Shown here piece after piece: positions 46,483-56,056 of a DNA stretch of 64,000 nt (the first letter of the stretch is position 1; the number at the start of each line of letters is the position of its first letter). This DNA comes from Falsihalocynthiibacter arcticus. GTDB taxonomy: Bacteria > Pseudomonadota > Alphaproteobacteria > Rhodobacterales > Rhodobacteraceae. The stretch spans positions 496,001-560,000 of the forward strand of contig NZ_CP014327.1 in the NCBI RefSeq assembly GCF_000812665.2. Direction: 5' to 3'. The translations under genes were made by a program, and so were the position numbers. The notes beneath the pieces are model-generated. The model was given only the letters and a program-made list of their open reading frames with translations, was not told the origin of the DNA and did not search any database.

Positions 46483-46517
46483 AAAAAGCCGCACCAGAGG
46501 CCATGGTGCGGCTTTTT
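46483..46517. terminator. Bidirectional terminator, facing the minus-strand gene
   Basis: AAAAAGCCGCACCA and TGGTGCGGCTTTTT form a perfect 14-base stem with a 7-base loop. The A/T ends give a T-run in both directions, so it ends the minus-strand hypothetical gene at 46568-46918 and backs up the DUF1127 terminator. Confidence 0.92.
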
Positions 46518-46567
46518 GCGAGTAAAACTCCAGGATCGAGAGAGACACCAATCGAATCCAGCATATC

Positions 46568-46918
46568 TTACTTTAAGTATTTCCCGATAGTTTCCGCTGT
46601 CATTTTAGTAACCGGATCGGCCGCCATGGCGAATGCACCCACCTTTTCAAAGGCGGTTCCCGCTTCCAGCTTGGCAACACGTGCGTCGTATGTGGCGGCG
46701 CCAAGGTGCGCAAGCAACATCCCTTTAAGAACGAAGAGGACTGCAAGTGTTAGAAAAGCACCGCGCCAAGGAAACCGAGGACCACGGCGAAGCGTTTGAG
46801 TCGTAATCAGGCCGTCATCGGCCACGACCAACATTGAGCCATTTCTGGCCTGCTTGTGTTTACGCTTATTAATGCGAGACACACGCTTGGCAAAATCTTG
46901 CATATTTGCATCAGCCAT
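46568..46918 (-). CDS. Conserved hypothetical membrane protein
   Basis: A 116-residue protein with a basic N-terminus (RVSRINKRKHKQARN), one likely transmembrane helix (about residues 52-72, AFLTLAVLFVLKGMLLAHLGA) and a periplasmic helical tail. I do not recognise it beyond being Rhodobacterales-like. It lies between the prmA 3' side and a strong terminator. Confidence 0.75.
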   Translation of the reverse strand: MADANMQDFAKRVSRINKRKHKQARNGSMLVVADDGLITTQTLRRGPRFPWRGAFLTLAVLFVLKGMLLAHLGAATYDARVAKLEAGTAFEKVGAFAMAADPVTKMTAETIGKYLK

Positions 46919-47020
46919 ATCCGGCTCCGTCAGTTGGCCCCCACCAACAGAGTCATTCTTGAGGTGAAATGAGGCAAAATCAAGGCGAATAAGGCAAAAT
47001 CAGGGAGTTTCACCCTCACC

Positions 47021-47893
47021 TCAGCCTTTTTTCTGGAGCAAAAGAGTGGTCCATTCAACAATCTCGGTGCGAGAGATGAGATTGAACTCATTCTGTGCAT
47101 AAACGTCGACCACAGAATCTGCCTGCTCGTTCAGAATCCCCGAGAGAATCGCATAGCCACCCGCTTGAATGTTAGCCTTCATATCAGGGGCGAGGCCAAT
47201 AAGAGGGCCCTTTAGGATGTTTGCAAACACCAAATCATAGGGTGCTTTCGCTACAAGGGTTGGATGATTAAAGCCCGCAGCTTCGACACACTGCACCTGC
47301 TCCAAAAGGTCGTTAGAGCGCACATTGGTCATGGCAACGTCGACCGCAACTTGATCGATATCGCTCGCCATCACCCTGTTAGGCCAAATGCGCGCGGCGG
47401 CCATAGCGAGCACGGCGGTTCCACACCCGATATCCGCCACATTTTTGCCGACGAAACCACCACTCGCCAAACCATCCAGCGCCTTAAGGCACCCCAGCGT
47501 CGTGCCGTGGTGGCCCGTTCCGAAGGCCATTGCGGCATCGATCAACAAAGGAATGGAATCCTCAGGAACCGTATCCGCATCGTGGGTGCCGTAGACATAA
47601 AAGCGGCCCGCCTTAACGGGCGACAGCTCGCGACGCACATGTGCAACCCAGTCGACGTCTGGCACCTCAGATACGACAAATGGTTTTGCACCCGACATTG
47701 TTTCAAGCAATGCCAATTCGGTCACATCGGGCATCTCGGTGAAATAGCCCCCAACTTCCCAAAAACCAGACCCGTCCTCAACTTCGAACACGCCTACACC
47801 CGTGGGTTCAGACGTCATATTCTCCATGGCTTCGCCAAGCGAAGTCGCTGCGGCTTTGCCGTTGAGCGTTGTGAGTGCGGTATAAGTGGCCAT
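47021..47893 (-). CDS. prmA: Ribosomal protein L11 methyltransferase
   Basis: About 290 residues from ATG 47893 after GAGGACCTT; an upstream frame is not family-like. SAM-binding motif VADIGCGTAVLAMAAARIWP is followed by ASDIDQVAVDVAMTNVRSN and LVFANILKGPLIGLAPDM. It trimethylates ribosomal protein L11. The N-terminal domain (FEVEDGSGFWEVGGYF) recognises L11. Confidence 0.95.
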   Translation of the reverse strand: MATYTALTTLNGKAAATSLGEAMENMTSEPTGVGVFEVEDGSGFWEVGGYFTEMPDVTELALLETMSGAKPFVVSEVPDVDWVAHVRRELSPVKAGRFYVYGTHDADTVPEDSIPLLIDAAMAFGTGHHGTTLGCLKALDGLASGGFVGKNVADIGCGTAVLAMAAARIWPNRVMASDIDQVAVDVAMTNVRSNDLLEQVQCVEAAGFNHPTLVAKAPYDLVFANILKGPLIGLAPDMKANIQAGGYAILSGILNEQADSVVDVYAQNEFNLISRTEIVEWTTLLLQKKG

Positions 47894-47986
47894 AAGGTCC
47901 TCGTGCAGAATACGCCAATTGGTTTCTGTTCTATTCTGGCGTAAGGTCTTGTCTCGCACGGGTCAAGACGCGTTGATCAATCTCGC

Positions 47987-48631
47987 CTAGACGGCCACAC
48001 CGATGGGGCATGTCACCCCTGTTCCGCCGATACCACAATACCCACTTGGATTTTTCTCAAGGTATTGCTGATGATACCCTTCCGCGAAATAGAAAGTGTT
48101 CGCGGGCAGAATTTCAGTGGTAATCGCGCCGTGCCCGTTGCGCCGCAAACGATGTTCATAGACCGCCATGCTGGCCTCGGCCTTTTCAGTTTGCGCAGCA
48201 TTGAACGTGTATATCCCAGAGCGATACTGTGTGCCGCGATCATTGCCCTGACGCATGCCTTGCGTTGGGTTATGGCCTTCCCAGAAATGCTGAAGCAGGG
48301 TTTCATAGGAGACTTTCTTGGGGTCAAAAATGATCCGCACAACTTCATTGTGGCCCGTTTGTCCGGTGCAAACCTGTTCATACGTACAGTTTTCGGTGAA
48401 GCCACCGGAATAGCCAACCATCGTCAGGTAAACGCCCTCGATTTGCCAAAAAATCCGCTCAACGCCCCAAAAACAGCCCATGCCAAACATGGCTTCTTCC
48501 ATGCCCTCCGGCACGTCAGAATTTAAGGGAATACCAGAGAGAAAATGAACATCCGCAGTGGGAACCGGTGCTACTTGTCCCGCAAGCGCACGGTCTTCTT
48601 TCACCATTGTCTCTTTTTTAGTACCAAACAT
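47987..48631 (-). CDS. msrA: Peptide methionine sulfoxide reductase MsrA
   Basis: A 214-residue MsrA. The active cysteine is in MFGMGCFWGVERIF; VGYSGGFTENCTYEQVCTGQ and GNDRGTQYRSGIYTF are typical. Reduces Met-S-sulfoxide. It has an N-terminal extension of about 45 residues. The ribosome site is GGGAGCGCGTC. It is downstream of an MFS gene on the same strand. Confidence 0.96.
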   Translation of the reverse strand: MFGTKKETMVKEDRALAGQVAPVPTADVHFLSGIPLNSDVPEGMEEAMFGMGCFWGVERIFWQIEGVYLTMVGYSGGFTENCTYEQVCTGQTGHNEVVRIIFDPKKVSYETLLQHFWEGHNPTQGMRQGNDRGTQYRSGIYTFNAAQTEKAEASMAVYEHRLRRNGHGAITTEILPANTFYFAEGYHQQYLEKNPSGYCGIGGTGVTCPIGVAV

Positions 48632-48689
48632 GACGCGCTCCCATTTCTATTCCGTATATCGTCAATATAGGAGCGATGTAACGTAATTG

Positions 48690-49919
48690 CTACTCTGCCA
48701 CCGCCAAGTCACGTCCAGAAAAAACCGTTTCATATCCAGGTGTGGGATGGCGCGGGATAAGCAGCGCGAGGAGGAACGAGCCGCATGCGATCCCTGCGGC
48801 CGCAAAAAACACGGCGGCCGGAGACACGACCCATAACAGGCCAAGTAGAATGGGCAAAAACACCGCCGCGATATGATTGATCGTAAAGGCAACAGCGGCC
48901 GTTGGGGCAATATCACTTGGGTCTGCGATTTTCTGGAAATAGGTTTTGAGCGCCAATTTCAACGCAAACAACATGTGATCGACCACATAAAGCACCATCG
49001 CCAAAAGCACGCCCCAATTGAAGAAATAGATACCGCCATAAGCTAAAAACACCAAAACGAGGCCTGTGTACTCAATCAAAAGCATACGCCGCTCACCAAA
49101 ACGCGCAACCAACCCGCCAAACATCGGCGACAGGGCGATATTGGCGACAAGGTTAATCATATAAAGCCCCGTCACTTCGTGCACATCAAAGCCAAACCGT
49201 TCAACCAGCATGAAGCCCGCGAAAACAACAAAGATCTGCCGACGCGCACCCGCAAAAAACTCCAACGCATAATAGAGCCAATAGCGTTTGCGCAAAACGA
49301 CCTCGCGGCGTTGCACCACTTTGTTCTCAAACTGCGGAAAGCCAAACATGCAATACAGGGCAATCAACGCGCAACTCCCGCCCGAGAGTAAGAACACAAT
49401 GTTATAGGTGAGCGCCAACGGCTCCCACAACAGGACAATCAGCCCGTAAGCCACCAAAGTCGCCGCCGATCCAACGGCCCCAAGAATGCCCAGTATTTTT
49501 GGCGCGCGTTCCTTCGAGAGCCACTGAAGTTGCAGCGATTGATTGACCGTCTCGAAATAATGGAACCCAACAGAACTCAGAAAGGTAATCATCAGAATAC
49601 CGCCAAGGCTTGGGAAATACGCCGTAACCGCTGTCGAGACTCCAAGCAGGATGAGCGAGACCATCGCCAAAACCTGCTCGCGCACAAACAGTAAGACGGC
49701 GATCACGCCAATAGCTAAAAAGCCAGGAATTTCGCGAATTGAGTGGAGCATACCGATATCGGCACCATCAAATTGAGCGACCTCGATAACGAAGTTATTT
49801 AGCAGCGCCGACCACGTCGCAAAAGCCAGTGGAAGCGCAATCGCCGTCAAAACCAAATAGGCAATGGGGCGACGCCAAACGGGAAGTTGATCCACGTCTT
49901 CGAGAGGGTAAGTTTTCAT
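48690..49919 (-). CDS. MFS-type membrane transporter
   Basis: A 409-residue polytopic protein, about 12 helices in two halves. It has the general major facilitator pattern, e.g. GMLHSIREIPGFLAIGV near residue 55 and the second-half NIALSPMFGGLVARFGERR at about 240, resembling the intra-half loop motif GxxxxRxGxR. No substrate is evident. TAGGAAAATCGA precedes the start. It is next to msrA and priA without obvious functional link. Confidence 0.85.
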   Translation of the reverse strand: MKTYPLEDVDQLPVWRRPIAYLVLTAIALPLAFATWSALLNNFVIEVAQFDGADIGMLHSIREIPGFLAIGVIAVLLFVREQVLAMVSLILLGVSTAVTAYFPSLGGILMITFLSSVGFHYFETVNQSLQLQWLSKERAPKILGILGAVGSAATLVAYGLIVLLWEPLALTYNIVFLLSGGSCALIALYCMFGFPQFENKVVQRREVVLRKRYWLYYALEFFAGARRQIFVVFAGFMLVERFGFDVHEVTGLYMINLVANIALSPMFGGLVARFGERRMLLIEYTGLVLVFLAYGGIYFFNWGVLLAMVLYVVDHMLFALKLALKTYFQKIADPSDIAPTAAVAFTINHIAAVFLPILLGLLWVVSPAAVFFAAAGIACGSFLLALLIPRHPTPGYETVFSGRDLAVAE

Positions 49920-49961
49920 TCGATTTTCCTACGCAGAAATTTGCGCCAAGGGAAGCAATGT

Positions 49962-52211
49962 TTAAAAAAAGTTCTGCGGATCAATGTCGACCGAAAGGCG
50001 TAATGTGTTTGGAATCTTAAATTGCGCAATCCACTTAGTTAGCGCCTTCTGGAGCGGCACATTTTTGGGGGCTTTCACCAAAAGACGCACGCGATGGCGG
50101 CCACGAACGCGGGCAATAGGTGCCGGGGCTGGGCCGAAAACTTGCGCGCCAATGGCCCGCAATGGCCCGTCTAAACGCGCCATTTCTCCACCCAAATCAA
50201 AGACTTCCTGCACATCGATTGAGGACAAAACAATCCCCGCCATACGCCCATAGGGCGGAACGCCCGCCTCCATGCGCTCTGCCGCTTCCGCCCGCCAAAA
50301 CTGTTCTTCCTCGCCTGACAGAATTGCCCGAATTACCGGATGCTCCGGCTGGAAAGTTTGCAGCAGCGCCGTGCCTTTTTTAGCCGCGCGCCCTGCCCGT
50401 CCCGACACCTGCCGCATTAACTGGAAGCTGCGTTCGGCAGCGCGCAGGTCACTGCCCTGAAGACCCAAATCCGCGTCAATGACTCCCACCAATGTAAGGT
50501 TGGGGAAGTTGTGCCCCTTGGCCACAAGCTGCGTGCCAATCACAATGTCCGCGCCCCCTTGGGCAATCGACACAATTTGCTCTTTCAATGCGCGGGCCGA
50601 ACTGAACAAATCGCTCGACAATACCGCGACACGAGCGTCGGGGAAAAGTTCGGTCACTTCTTCCGCCAAGCGCTCAACTCCGGGTCCGACGGGCGCAAGT
50701 TTCCCTTCGACCTTGCAGCTCGGACATTCAATCGGCATCGGCTTTGTCTCGCCGCATTGGTGGCACACCAGACGCTTGAGAAAACGGTGCTCCACCATCC
50801 GCGCGTCGCAAAATTCGCATCCGATTTGCTCACCACAAGCCCGACACAGAGTCGTCGGCGCATAGCCACGGCGGTTGATAAAAAGCAGCGCTTGTTCACC
50901 CGCATCGACGCGGGCTTGAACAGCGGCCTTCAGAGTCGGCGAAATCCAGTGATTGCTTGCGAGCTTTTCGCTGCGCATATCAATCGCACGCATTTCGGGA
51001 AGCTGCGCCTCGCCGAACCGACTGGAAAGATCAAGGCGCTTATACTTGCCCGCTTCTGCGTTGGCCCAAGTTTCAAGACTTGGTGTGGCCGACGCTAAAA
51101 CAACTTCCGCCGCGCAATATGTGGCCCGCAAAACCGCCATGTCGCGTGCCGAATACAACACGCCTTCTTCTTGCTTATAGGACGTGTCGTGCTCTTCATC
51201 GACAACGATCAACCCAAGGTCGCGGAAGGGTAAGAAGAGCGCAGATCGCGCGCCGACAACCAACTCAGCCCCGCCCGCCCCGACCATCCGCCAAACACGG
51301 CGGCGCTCGGTCATGGTAACGCCGGAATGCCACTCAGCAGGTTTCGCGCCGAACCGTTTTTCAACCCGGGTCAAAAACTCCGCCGTCAACGCGATCTCGG
51401 GCAAAAGGACCAACGCCTGCCGACCCAAACGTAAACATTCTGCGACCGCCTCAAGGTAAACCTCGGTTTTCCCCGATCCGGTTACGCCCTTTAGGAGCAC
51501 CGTGGAATAAGCCCGTGCGGCAACCCCTTCGCGCAATTCAAGCGCCGCGCCATTTTGATCGCCCTCAAGCGCGACACCGCTAAAATCATGCCGCAACAGA
51601 GGAAATGACAGGTCGCGCGGCGTATCTTCTTCGCGCACCGCCCCTTGTTTTGCGAGCCCCTTCACCACGGACGACGTCACCCCCGCCATGTCGGCCAGTT
51701 CCTTGAGGGTAAAGGACATGTCGCCATAATCCTCTAGCACAGCCAACACTTTTTCACGCGCGGGCGTCATGCGGTCGGGTGTTCCAGTCCCCATGCGAAA
51801 AATTTTACGCATCGATGGCGGATCAAAAAGCCCCGGCGCGCGGGTTGCCAACCGAACCATTTGGGACAAAGGCGTTAGGGTATATTCCGCTGACCGCACG
51901 AGGAATTCGCGCATATCTTGGCCCATAGGCGGCACATCCAACACGCGACTTACACCACGGATTTTCGACGGATCAAACCGCCCTTCACCAACGCCCCAGA
52001 TAACACCCAACACTTTGCGCGGCCCCAAAGGGACCTCCACAAAATCTCCCGTATTGCATCCGCCCTCTGGTGATTTATAATCCAAGAACCGATCAATCGG
52101 TTGGGTTGTCATCACGGCAACCTGCGCGCCGCGCGCAAATTCTTGCCCTTCGTCAGACGCAAAATCAGGCTCGCCACCAAAATCGGCCCCAAAGCCAAAC
52201 TGATCAGACAT
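49962..52211 (-). CDS. priA: Primosomal replication helicase PriA
   Basis: A 749-residue helicase that restarts stalled forks. N-terminal 3' DNA-binding domain, then Walker A LLKGVTGSGKTEVYLEAVAE, VVDEEHDTSYKQ (DEEH), and a zinc-binding insert with CRACGEQIGCEFCDARM and CHQCGETKPMPIECPSC (eight cysteines). QVSGRAGRAAKKGTALLQT marks the helicase C-lobe. Start has AAAGGGGGCGAAAC upstream. Divergent from the aldolase gene. Confidence 0.97.
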   Translation of the reverse strand: MSDQFGFGADFGGEPDFASDEGQEFARGAQVAVMTTQPIDRFLDYKSPEGGCNTGDFVEVPLGPRKVLGVIWGVGEGRFDPSKIRGVSRVLDVPPMGQDMREFLVRSAEYTLTPLSQMVRLATRAPGLFDPPSMRKIFRMGTGTPDRMTPAREKVLAVLEDYGDMSFTLKELADMAGVTSSVVKGLAKQGAVREEDTPRDLSFPLLRHDFSGVALEGDQNGAALELREGVAARAYSTVLLKGVTGSGKTEVYLEAVAECLRLGRQALVLLPEIALTAEFLTRVEKRFGAKPAEWHSGVTMTERRRVWRMVGAGGAELVVGARSALFLPFRDLGLIVVDEEHDTSYKQEEGVLYSARDMAVLRATYCAAEVVLASATPSLETWANAEAGKYKRLDLSSRFGEAQLPEMRAIDMRSEKLASNHWISPTLKAAVQARVDAGEQALLFINRRGYAPTTLCRACGEQIGCEFCDARMVEHRFLKRLVCHQCGETKPMPIECPSCKVEGKLAPVGPGVERLAEEVTELFPDARVAVLSSDLFSSARALKEQIVSIAQGGADIVIGTQLVAKGHNFPNLTLVGVIDADLGLQGSDLRAAERSFQLMRQVSGRAGRAAKKGTALLQTFQPEHPVIRAILSGEEEQFWRAEAAERMEAGVPPYGRMAGIVLSSIDVQEVFDLGGEMARLDGPLRAIGAQVFGPAPAPIARVRGRHRVRLLVKAPKNVPLQKALTKWIAQFKIPNTLRLSVDIDPQNFF

Positions 52212-52297
52212 GTTTCGCCCCCTTTTGGGGTTCCAGCAAAGTCTGAGTTGAGGTACATAGGCGCCGGATAGAGCCCAACCTAACTAGGAATACTCTC
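52212..52297. promoter_or_regulatory. Divergent priA/aldolase promoter region
   Basis: An 86-base gap with divergent genes. TTGAGGTACAT at about 52248-52258 could hold a -35 for the aldolase; no good -10 follows. The aldolase ribosome site is CTAGGAATACTCTC. Confidence 0.4.
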
Positions 52298-52951
52298 ATG
52301 AAATTCTTTGTAGATACCGCAGACGTCGCCGCCATTGCCGAACTAAACGACCTTGGCATGGTAGATGGGGTTACAACAAACCCCTCCCTCATTATGAAAT
52401 CCGGCCGCAATATTCTGGAAGTCACAAAAGAAATCTGCGACATGATCGACGGTCCGGTTTCAGCCGAAGTCGTTGCCCTTGAGGCCGACGAAATGATCGC
52501 TGAAGGCCGCAAACTAGCCGAGATCGCAGAAAACATCTGTGTCAAAGTTCCTCTTACTTGGGCCGGCTTGAAAACATGTAAGACGCTTAGCGATGCAGGC
52601 ACCAAAGTCAATGTCACTTTGTGCTTCTCCGCCAACCAAGCCTTGCTCGCCGCCAAAGCAGGTGCGACATTCATTTCGCCCTTCATTGGTCGCTTGGATG
52701 ACATCAACATCGACGGTTTGGACGTGATCGCGGACATCCGCACGATCTATGACAACTACGCGTTTGAGACCGAGATTTTGGCGGCCTCAATTCGTTCCGT
52801 CAACCACATGAAAGATTGCGCCCTTCTGGGAGCCGACGTTTGCACGGCCCCTCCCGGTGTTATCTTGAAAATGGCTGACCACGTTCTTACGGATGCAGGC
52901 CTCGCAGCTTTCATGGCTGACTGGGCGAAAACAGGTCAAAAAATCCTGTAA
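52298..52951 (+). CDS. Fructose-6-phosphate aldolase / transaldolase-like protein
   Basis: A 217-residue small transaldolase. [20 protein letters not shown] and [15 protein letters not shown] are the family start; the Schiff-base lysine is in [43 protein letters not shown] and [13 protein letters not shown] follow. Works in the pentose phosphate pathway or as an F6P aldolase; sequence alone does not separate these. A terminator follows. Confidence 0.92.
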   Translation: MKFFVDTADVAAIAELNDLGMVDGVTTNPSLIMKSGRNILEVTKEICDMIDGPVSAEVVALEADEMIAEGRKLAEIAENICVKVPLTWAGLKTCKTLSDAGTKVNVTLCFSANQALLAAKAGATFISPFIGRLDDINIDGLDVIADIRTIYDNYAFETEILAASIRSVNHMKDCALLGADVCTAPPGVILKMADHVLTDAGLAAFMADWAKTGQKIL

Positions 52952-52972
52952 TCCTACGAACTAAATTACAAC

Positions 52973-53005
52973 AAACAGCCTCTGTGAAAGCAGGGGCTGT
53001 TTTGC
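52973..53005 (+). terminator. Terminator after the aldolase gene
   Basis: AAACAGCC-CTG pairs with CAG-GGCTGTTTT around a short loop, with the T-run partly in the stem. It is about 22 bases after the stop. The following 173 bases (53006-53178) hold the promoter of the DUF484-xerC-pcs unit; no clear hexamers seen. Confidence 0.82.
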
Positions 53006-53178
53006 TTTGCGCCCCTAAGCGTACATTCGCACGGAATTTCAATTCTGCTCAAAAACCTGATGCAATGAATCCCCCCCATGTTAGAAAAGATCAAGCAGGC
53101 GGTACAATTCAGCGCATTTAGACGGAAAAATCCGCGAAATGTGAAAGTACCATATAAAAACAAAAATGAGGCAGGCAC

Positions 53179-53883
53179 TTGAGCAACGCGATTTTGCAAG
53201 AAGATCTCCGTGAAAAAATAATGACGGACCCCGAGTTTATACTTGAGGACAAAGACGTCATGCGCGCCCTTGTGGCGGCCAACGAAAAAGCCCTTGGCGG
53301 CAATATTGTGGACTTGCGCGGAATCGCGATGGACCGCTTAGAGGCCCGTCTTGACCGCCTCGAAGACACACACCGTTCCGTCATTGCAGCAGCCTATGAA
53401 AACCTCGCAGGCACCAATCAGGTGCACCGCGCAGTTCTTAAACTGTTGGACCCCACCGATTTTGAAGCCTTCCTTCAAGAACTCGGCACGGGTATCGCCG
53501 AAATCCTGCGGGTTGATGCCGTGCGCCTTGTTTTGGAAAGCGTTCAAAAAGGTGAAGATCCCGTCGTAAAGAAACTCGGCCATGTTTTAACCGTCGCTGA
53601 ACCGGGCTTTGTTGACTCATACCTCAAAGCGGGCCGCCAATCCGAACCCCGCCCCGTAACTTTACGTCAATATCGCCCAGCGGATGACGAAATCTATGGT
53701 ACGAGTTCTGAATATATCCGGTCCGAAGCGGCCCTTAAGTTGGACTTCGGTAATGGCCGCCTCCCAGGGTTGCTGCTTTTGGGATCAGAAGATCCACATA
53801 TGTTCAAATCGGACCAAGGCACTGATCTTTTGGCGTTTTTTGCGGGTACCTTTGAACGTGCAATGGCACGTTGGTTGTCGTGA
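53179..53883 (+). CDS. DUF484 family protein
   Basis: A 234-residue GAF-like protein. The start is TTG 53179 after GAGGCAGGCAC; DPEFILEDKDVMRALVAANE is the family N-terminus. A coiled-coil (LEARLDRLEDTHRSVIAAAYE) and GAF-like domain (LLLLGSEDPHMFKSDQGTDLL) follow. In alphaproteobacteria DUF484 is typically next to xerC, as here; its molecular function is unknown. Confidence 0.92.
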   Translation: MSNAILQEDLREKIMTDPEFILEDKDVMRALVAANEKALGGNIVDLRGIAMDRLEARLDRLEDTHRSVIAAAYENLAGTNQVHRAVLKLLDPTDFEAFLQELGTGIAEILRVDAVRLVLESVQKGEDPVVKKLGHVLTVAEPGFVDSYLKAGRQSEPRPVTLRQYRPADDEIYGTSSEYIRSEAALKLDFGNGRLPGLLLLGSEDPHMFKSDQGTDLLAFFAGTFERAMARWLS

Positions 53884-54800
53884 CATCCGTTTCGCCAGCC
53901 GCCAGCGCTTTGCTGTCTGGGTGGCTTGAAATGAAGCAATCCGTTCAAGGATTGTCAGAGAATACGATATCAGCCTATCAAGCAGACCTCCTATGCTTTT
54001 TCGCATTTATGGGCGAACGTTTTGGTACAGACCTCGGGGCCGCCCCCCTAAAAAGGATTTCGATCCAAGATATGCGCGCGTGGCTTGCCCATGAACGAGG
54101 CCGCGGAATCGCGCCGCGCTCCCTCGCCCGCGAACTTTCCGCCGTCAAAAGTTTCTACAACTGGTTTGCAGAACGCGACGGATTTGACGCCACTGCCATC
54201 CTTGCGACCCGTGCGCCAAAATTCCAACAAAAACTACCGCGCCCAGTAGAGAAAGACGCCGCGCGCGCGCTTCTGGAAACCATCGCTTATCAAAGCGAAA
54301 AACCTTGGGTCGCTCAAAGGGATACCGCAGTTTTAACACTCCTCTATGGCTGCGGGCTGAGAATATCCGAAGCACTATCGCTCAAGGGAAGCGATTCCCC
54401 TCTTTCCACCAGTCTGCGCATTATCGGCAAGGGCGACAAAGAGCGCGTCGTCCCCGTTCTGCCCGTGGCTCAAGCTGCGCTTGCCGCCTATGTTGCGGAT
54501 TGCCCCTATGATTTGACCGCGAAATCGCCACTTTTTTTCGGGGTGCGGGGTGGCGCGCTCACACCGCGCACCGTCCAAAAAGCGATGGCAGCCGCACGCA
54601 TGCAGCTTGGCCTTCCAGCAAGTGCAACGCCACATGCTTTGCGTCACTCCTTCGCCACCCATCTATTAAGTGCCGGTGGTGATCTGCGTACAATCCAAGA
54701 ACTTTTGGGCCACGCCTCACTTTCTACGACCCAAACTTACACGGCGGTGGACACGGCAAGATTGATGGAAGTCTATGAGCGGTCCCACCCGCGCGCCTAG
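53880..54800 (+). CDS. xerC: Tyrosine recombinase XerC
   Basis: About 306 residues from GTG 53880, which overlaps the DUF484 stop (GTGA). A SAM-like N-terminal core-binding domain precedes the catalytic domain: Arg in YGCGLRISEALSLKG, Lys in GKGDKERVVPV, HALRHSFATHLL (HxxR), LLGHASLSTTQTYT (His and Tyr nucleophile). Resolves chromosome dimers with a XerD partner, absent here. XerD is the alternative, but the DUF484 link favours XerC. Confidence 0.93.
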   Translation: MTSVSPAASALLSGWLEMKQSVQGLSENTISAYQADLLCFFAFMGERFGTDLGAAPLKRISIQDMRAWLAHERGRGIAPRSLARELSAVKSFYNWFAERDGFDATAILATRAPKFQQKLPRPVEKDAARALLETIAYQSEKPWVAQRDTAVLTLLYGCGLRISEALSLKGSDSPLSTSLRIIGKGDKERVVPVLPVAQAALAAYVADCPYDLTAKSPLFFGVRGGALTPRTVQKAMAAARMQLGLPASATPHALRHSFATHLLSAGGDLRTIQELLGHASLSTTQTYTAVDTARLMEVYERSHPRA

Positions 54801-54820
54801 CTGAAGTTTTGCCCCATTGC

Positions 54821-55552
54821 ATGGCGGCCAAAATTGAGCCATTAAACCTCATGTCCAAAGAACTTCGCGCGTACGCCGTCCATCTCTTAACCGCTACTGG
54901 TGCGGTTTTCGCAATGCTTGCCCTATTGGCAGCGGCCGATCAGGCATGGAGCCAGATGTTCCTGTGGCTTGTCGTTGCGTTTTTCGTGGATGGGATCGAT
55001 GGACCTTTGGCGCGGCACACTGACGTCAAAACAAACGCCCCCCAGATCGACGGCGTGCTCCTCGACCTCATTATCGACTACCTCACCTATGTCTTTATTC
55101 CGGCATTTGCCCTCTTTAAATCGGGTCTCCTACCGGGGTGGACAGGGTGGATTGCCATCATCGTGATCACCTTCACCAGTGCTCTGTATTTTGCTGATAC
55201 GCGCATGAAAACCAAGGATAATTCCTTCTCTGGATTTCCGGGATGTTGGAATATGGTGGTCTTGGTGTTCTTCGCGGTTACCCCGAATTTTTGGGTCATG
55301 CTTGCGATTATCGTCGTGCTTGCCGTCGCAATGTTTGCACCGCTTAAGTTCATCCATCCAGTGCGCACAGAACGCTGGCGCAACCTGTCGCTTCCCATTG
55401 CTTTGGCGTGGACATGTTTTGCTGGCTGGGCTGCGTGGGTGCGCTTTGAGCCGCACGACTTTGCTCTTTGGGGGCTGATCGTCACCTCCCTCTATCTGCT
55501 GGGTGCAGGCATTGCCCAAGAGATTATTCCCGAGCGCAAGACGGCTAAATAA
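54821..55552 (+). CDS. pcs: Phosphatidylcholine synthase
   Basis: About 243 residues from ATG 54821 (also possible: TTG 54809 or ATG 54851). A CDP-alcohol phosphatidyltransferase with the Pcs form of the DGx2ARx8Gx3Dx3D motif (DGIDGPLARHTDVK, DGVLLDLIIDYLTYV) and about eight helices. Makes phosphatidylcholine from CDP-diacylglycerol and choline, common in Rhodobacterales and Rhizobiales. Convergent with ogt, overlapping 8 bases. Confidence 0.94.
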   Translation: MAAKIEPLNLMSKELRAYAVHLLTATGAVFAMLALLAAADQAWSQMFLWLVVAFFVDGIDGPLARHTDVKTNAPQIDGVLLDLIIDYLTYVFIPAFALFKSGLLPGWTGWIAIIVITFTSALYFADTRMKTKDNSFSGFPGCWNMVVLVFFAVTPNFWVMLAIIVVLAVAMFAPLKFIHPVRTERWRNLSLPIALAWTCFAGWAAWVRFEPHDFALWGLIVTSLYLLGAGIAQEIIPERKTAK

Positions 55553-56000
55553 GCAATCCAGCCGCGCCCTCATGTATCAAAAGTTTCACTTTGGTCTCGA
55601 CGGCACCCTCACCGGAAAAGCCCCCTAATCCCTGTGCCCCAAGGACACGATGGCATGGGATGATAACGGGTATGGAATTGGCGCCACAGGCGTTGCCAAC
55701 CGCTTGCGCAGAGGCGCCAATATCTTTGGCTATCTCGCCATAAGTCCGCGTTTCCCCGTAGGGAATAGCGCACATCGCCGCGTTCACTTTTTGCTGAAAA
55801 GCGCTGCCTGAAGGGCGCAAAGGAAGGTCAAATCCCGCCTTTCCCCCCTCGAAATATGCAGAAAGCTGATCTGCCGCGCGCTTTGAAACATCTGTACTCG
55901 GCGCGGGAGCTTGGCTGTGCCACGTCAAACGAATGATCGCGCCCTCGTCCTCAATAAGTCCAAAGGTACCCATGGAAGTAAGGACACTGGATTCGATCAT
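55545..56000 (-). CDS. ogt: Methylated-DNA-protein-cysteine methyltransferase
   Basis: About 151 residues from ATG 56000; an upstream frame to 56087 runs over the ileS 3' end and is not used. The methyl-acceptor cysteine is in PVIIPCHRVLG. QKVNAAMCAIPYGETRTYGE and VGNACGANSIP are characteristic. Repairs O6-methylguanine. Confidence 0.93.
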   Translation of the reverse strand: MIESSVLTSMGTFGLIEDEGAIIRLTWHSQAPAPSTDVSKRAADQLSAYFEGGKAGFDLPLRPSGSAFQQKVNAAMCAIPYGETRTYGEIAKDIGASAQAVGNACGANSIPVIIPCHRVLGAQGLGGFSGEGAVETKVKLLIHEGAAGLLI

Positions 56001-56056
56001 GGCTTCGCCCCCAAAAGAATTTGCCCGCCACAGTTTCCTGCGGCGGGCAAATTTAA

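Noticed and set aside
47264-47944. 226-residue plus-strand open frame
   Set aside because: Antisense to prmA.
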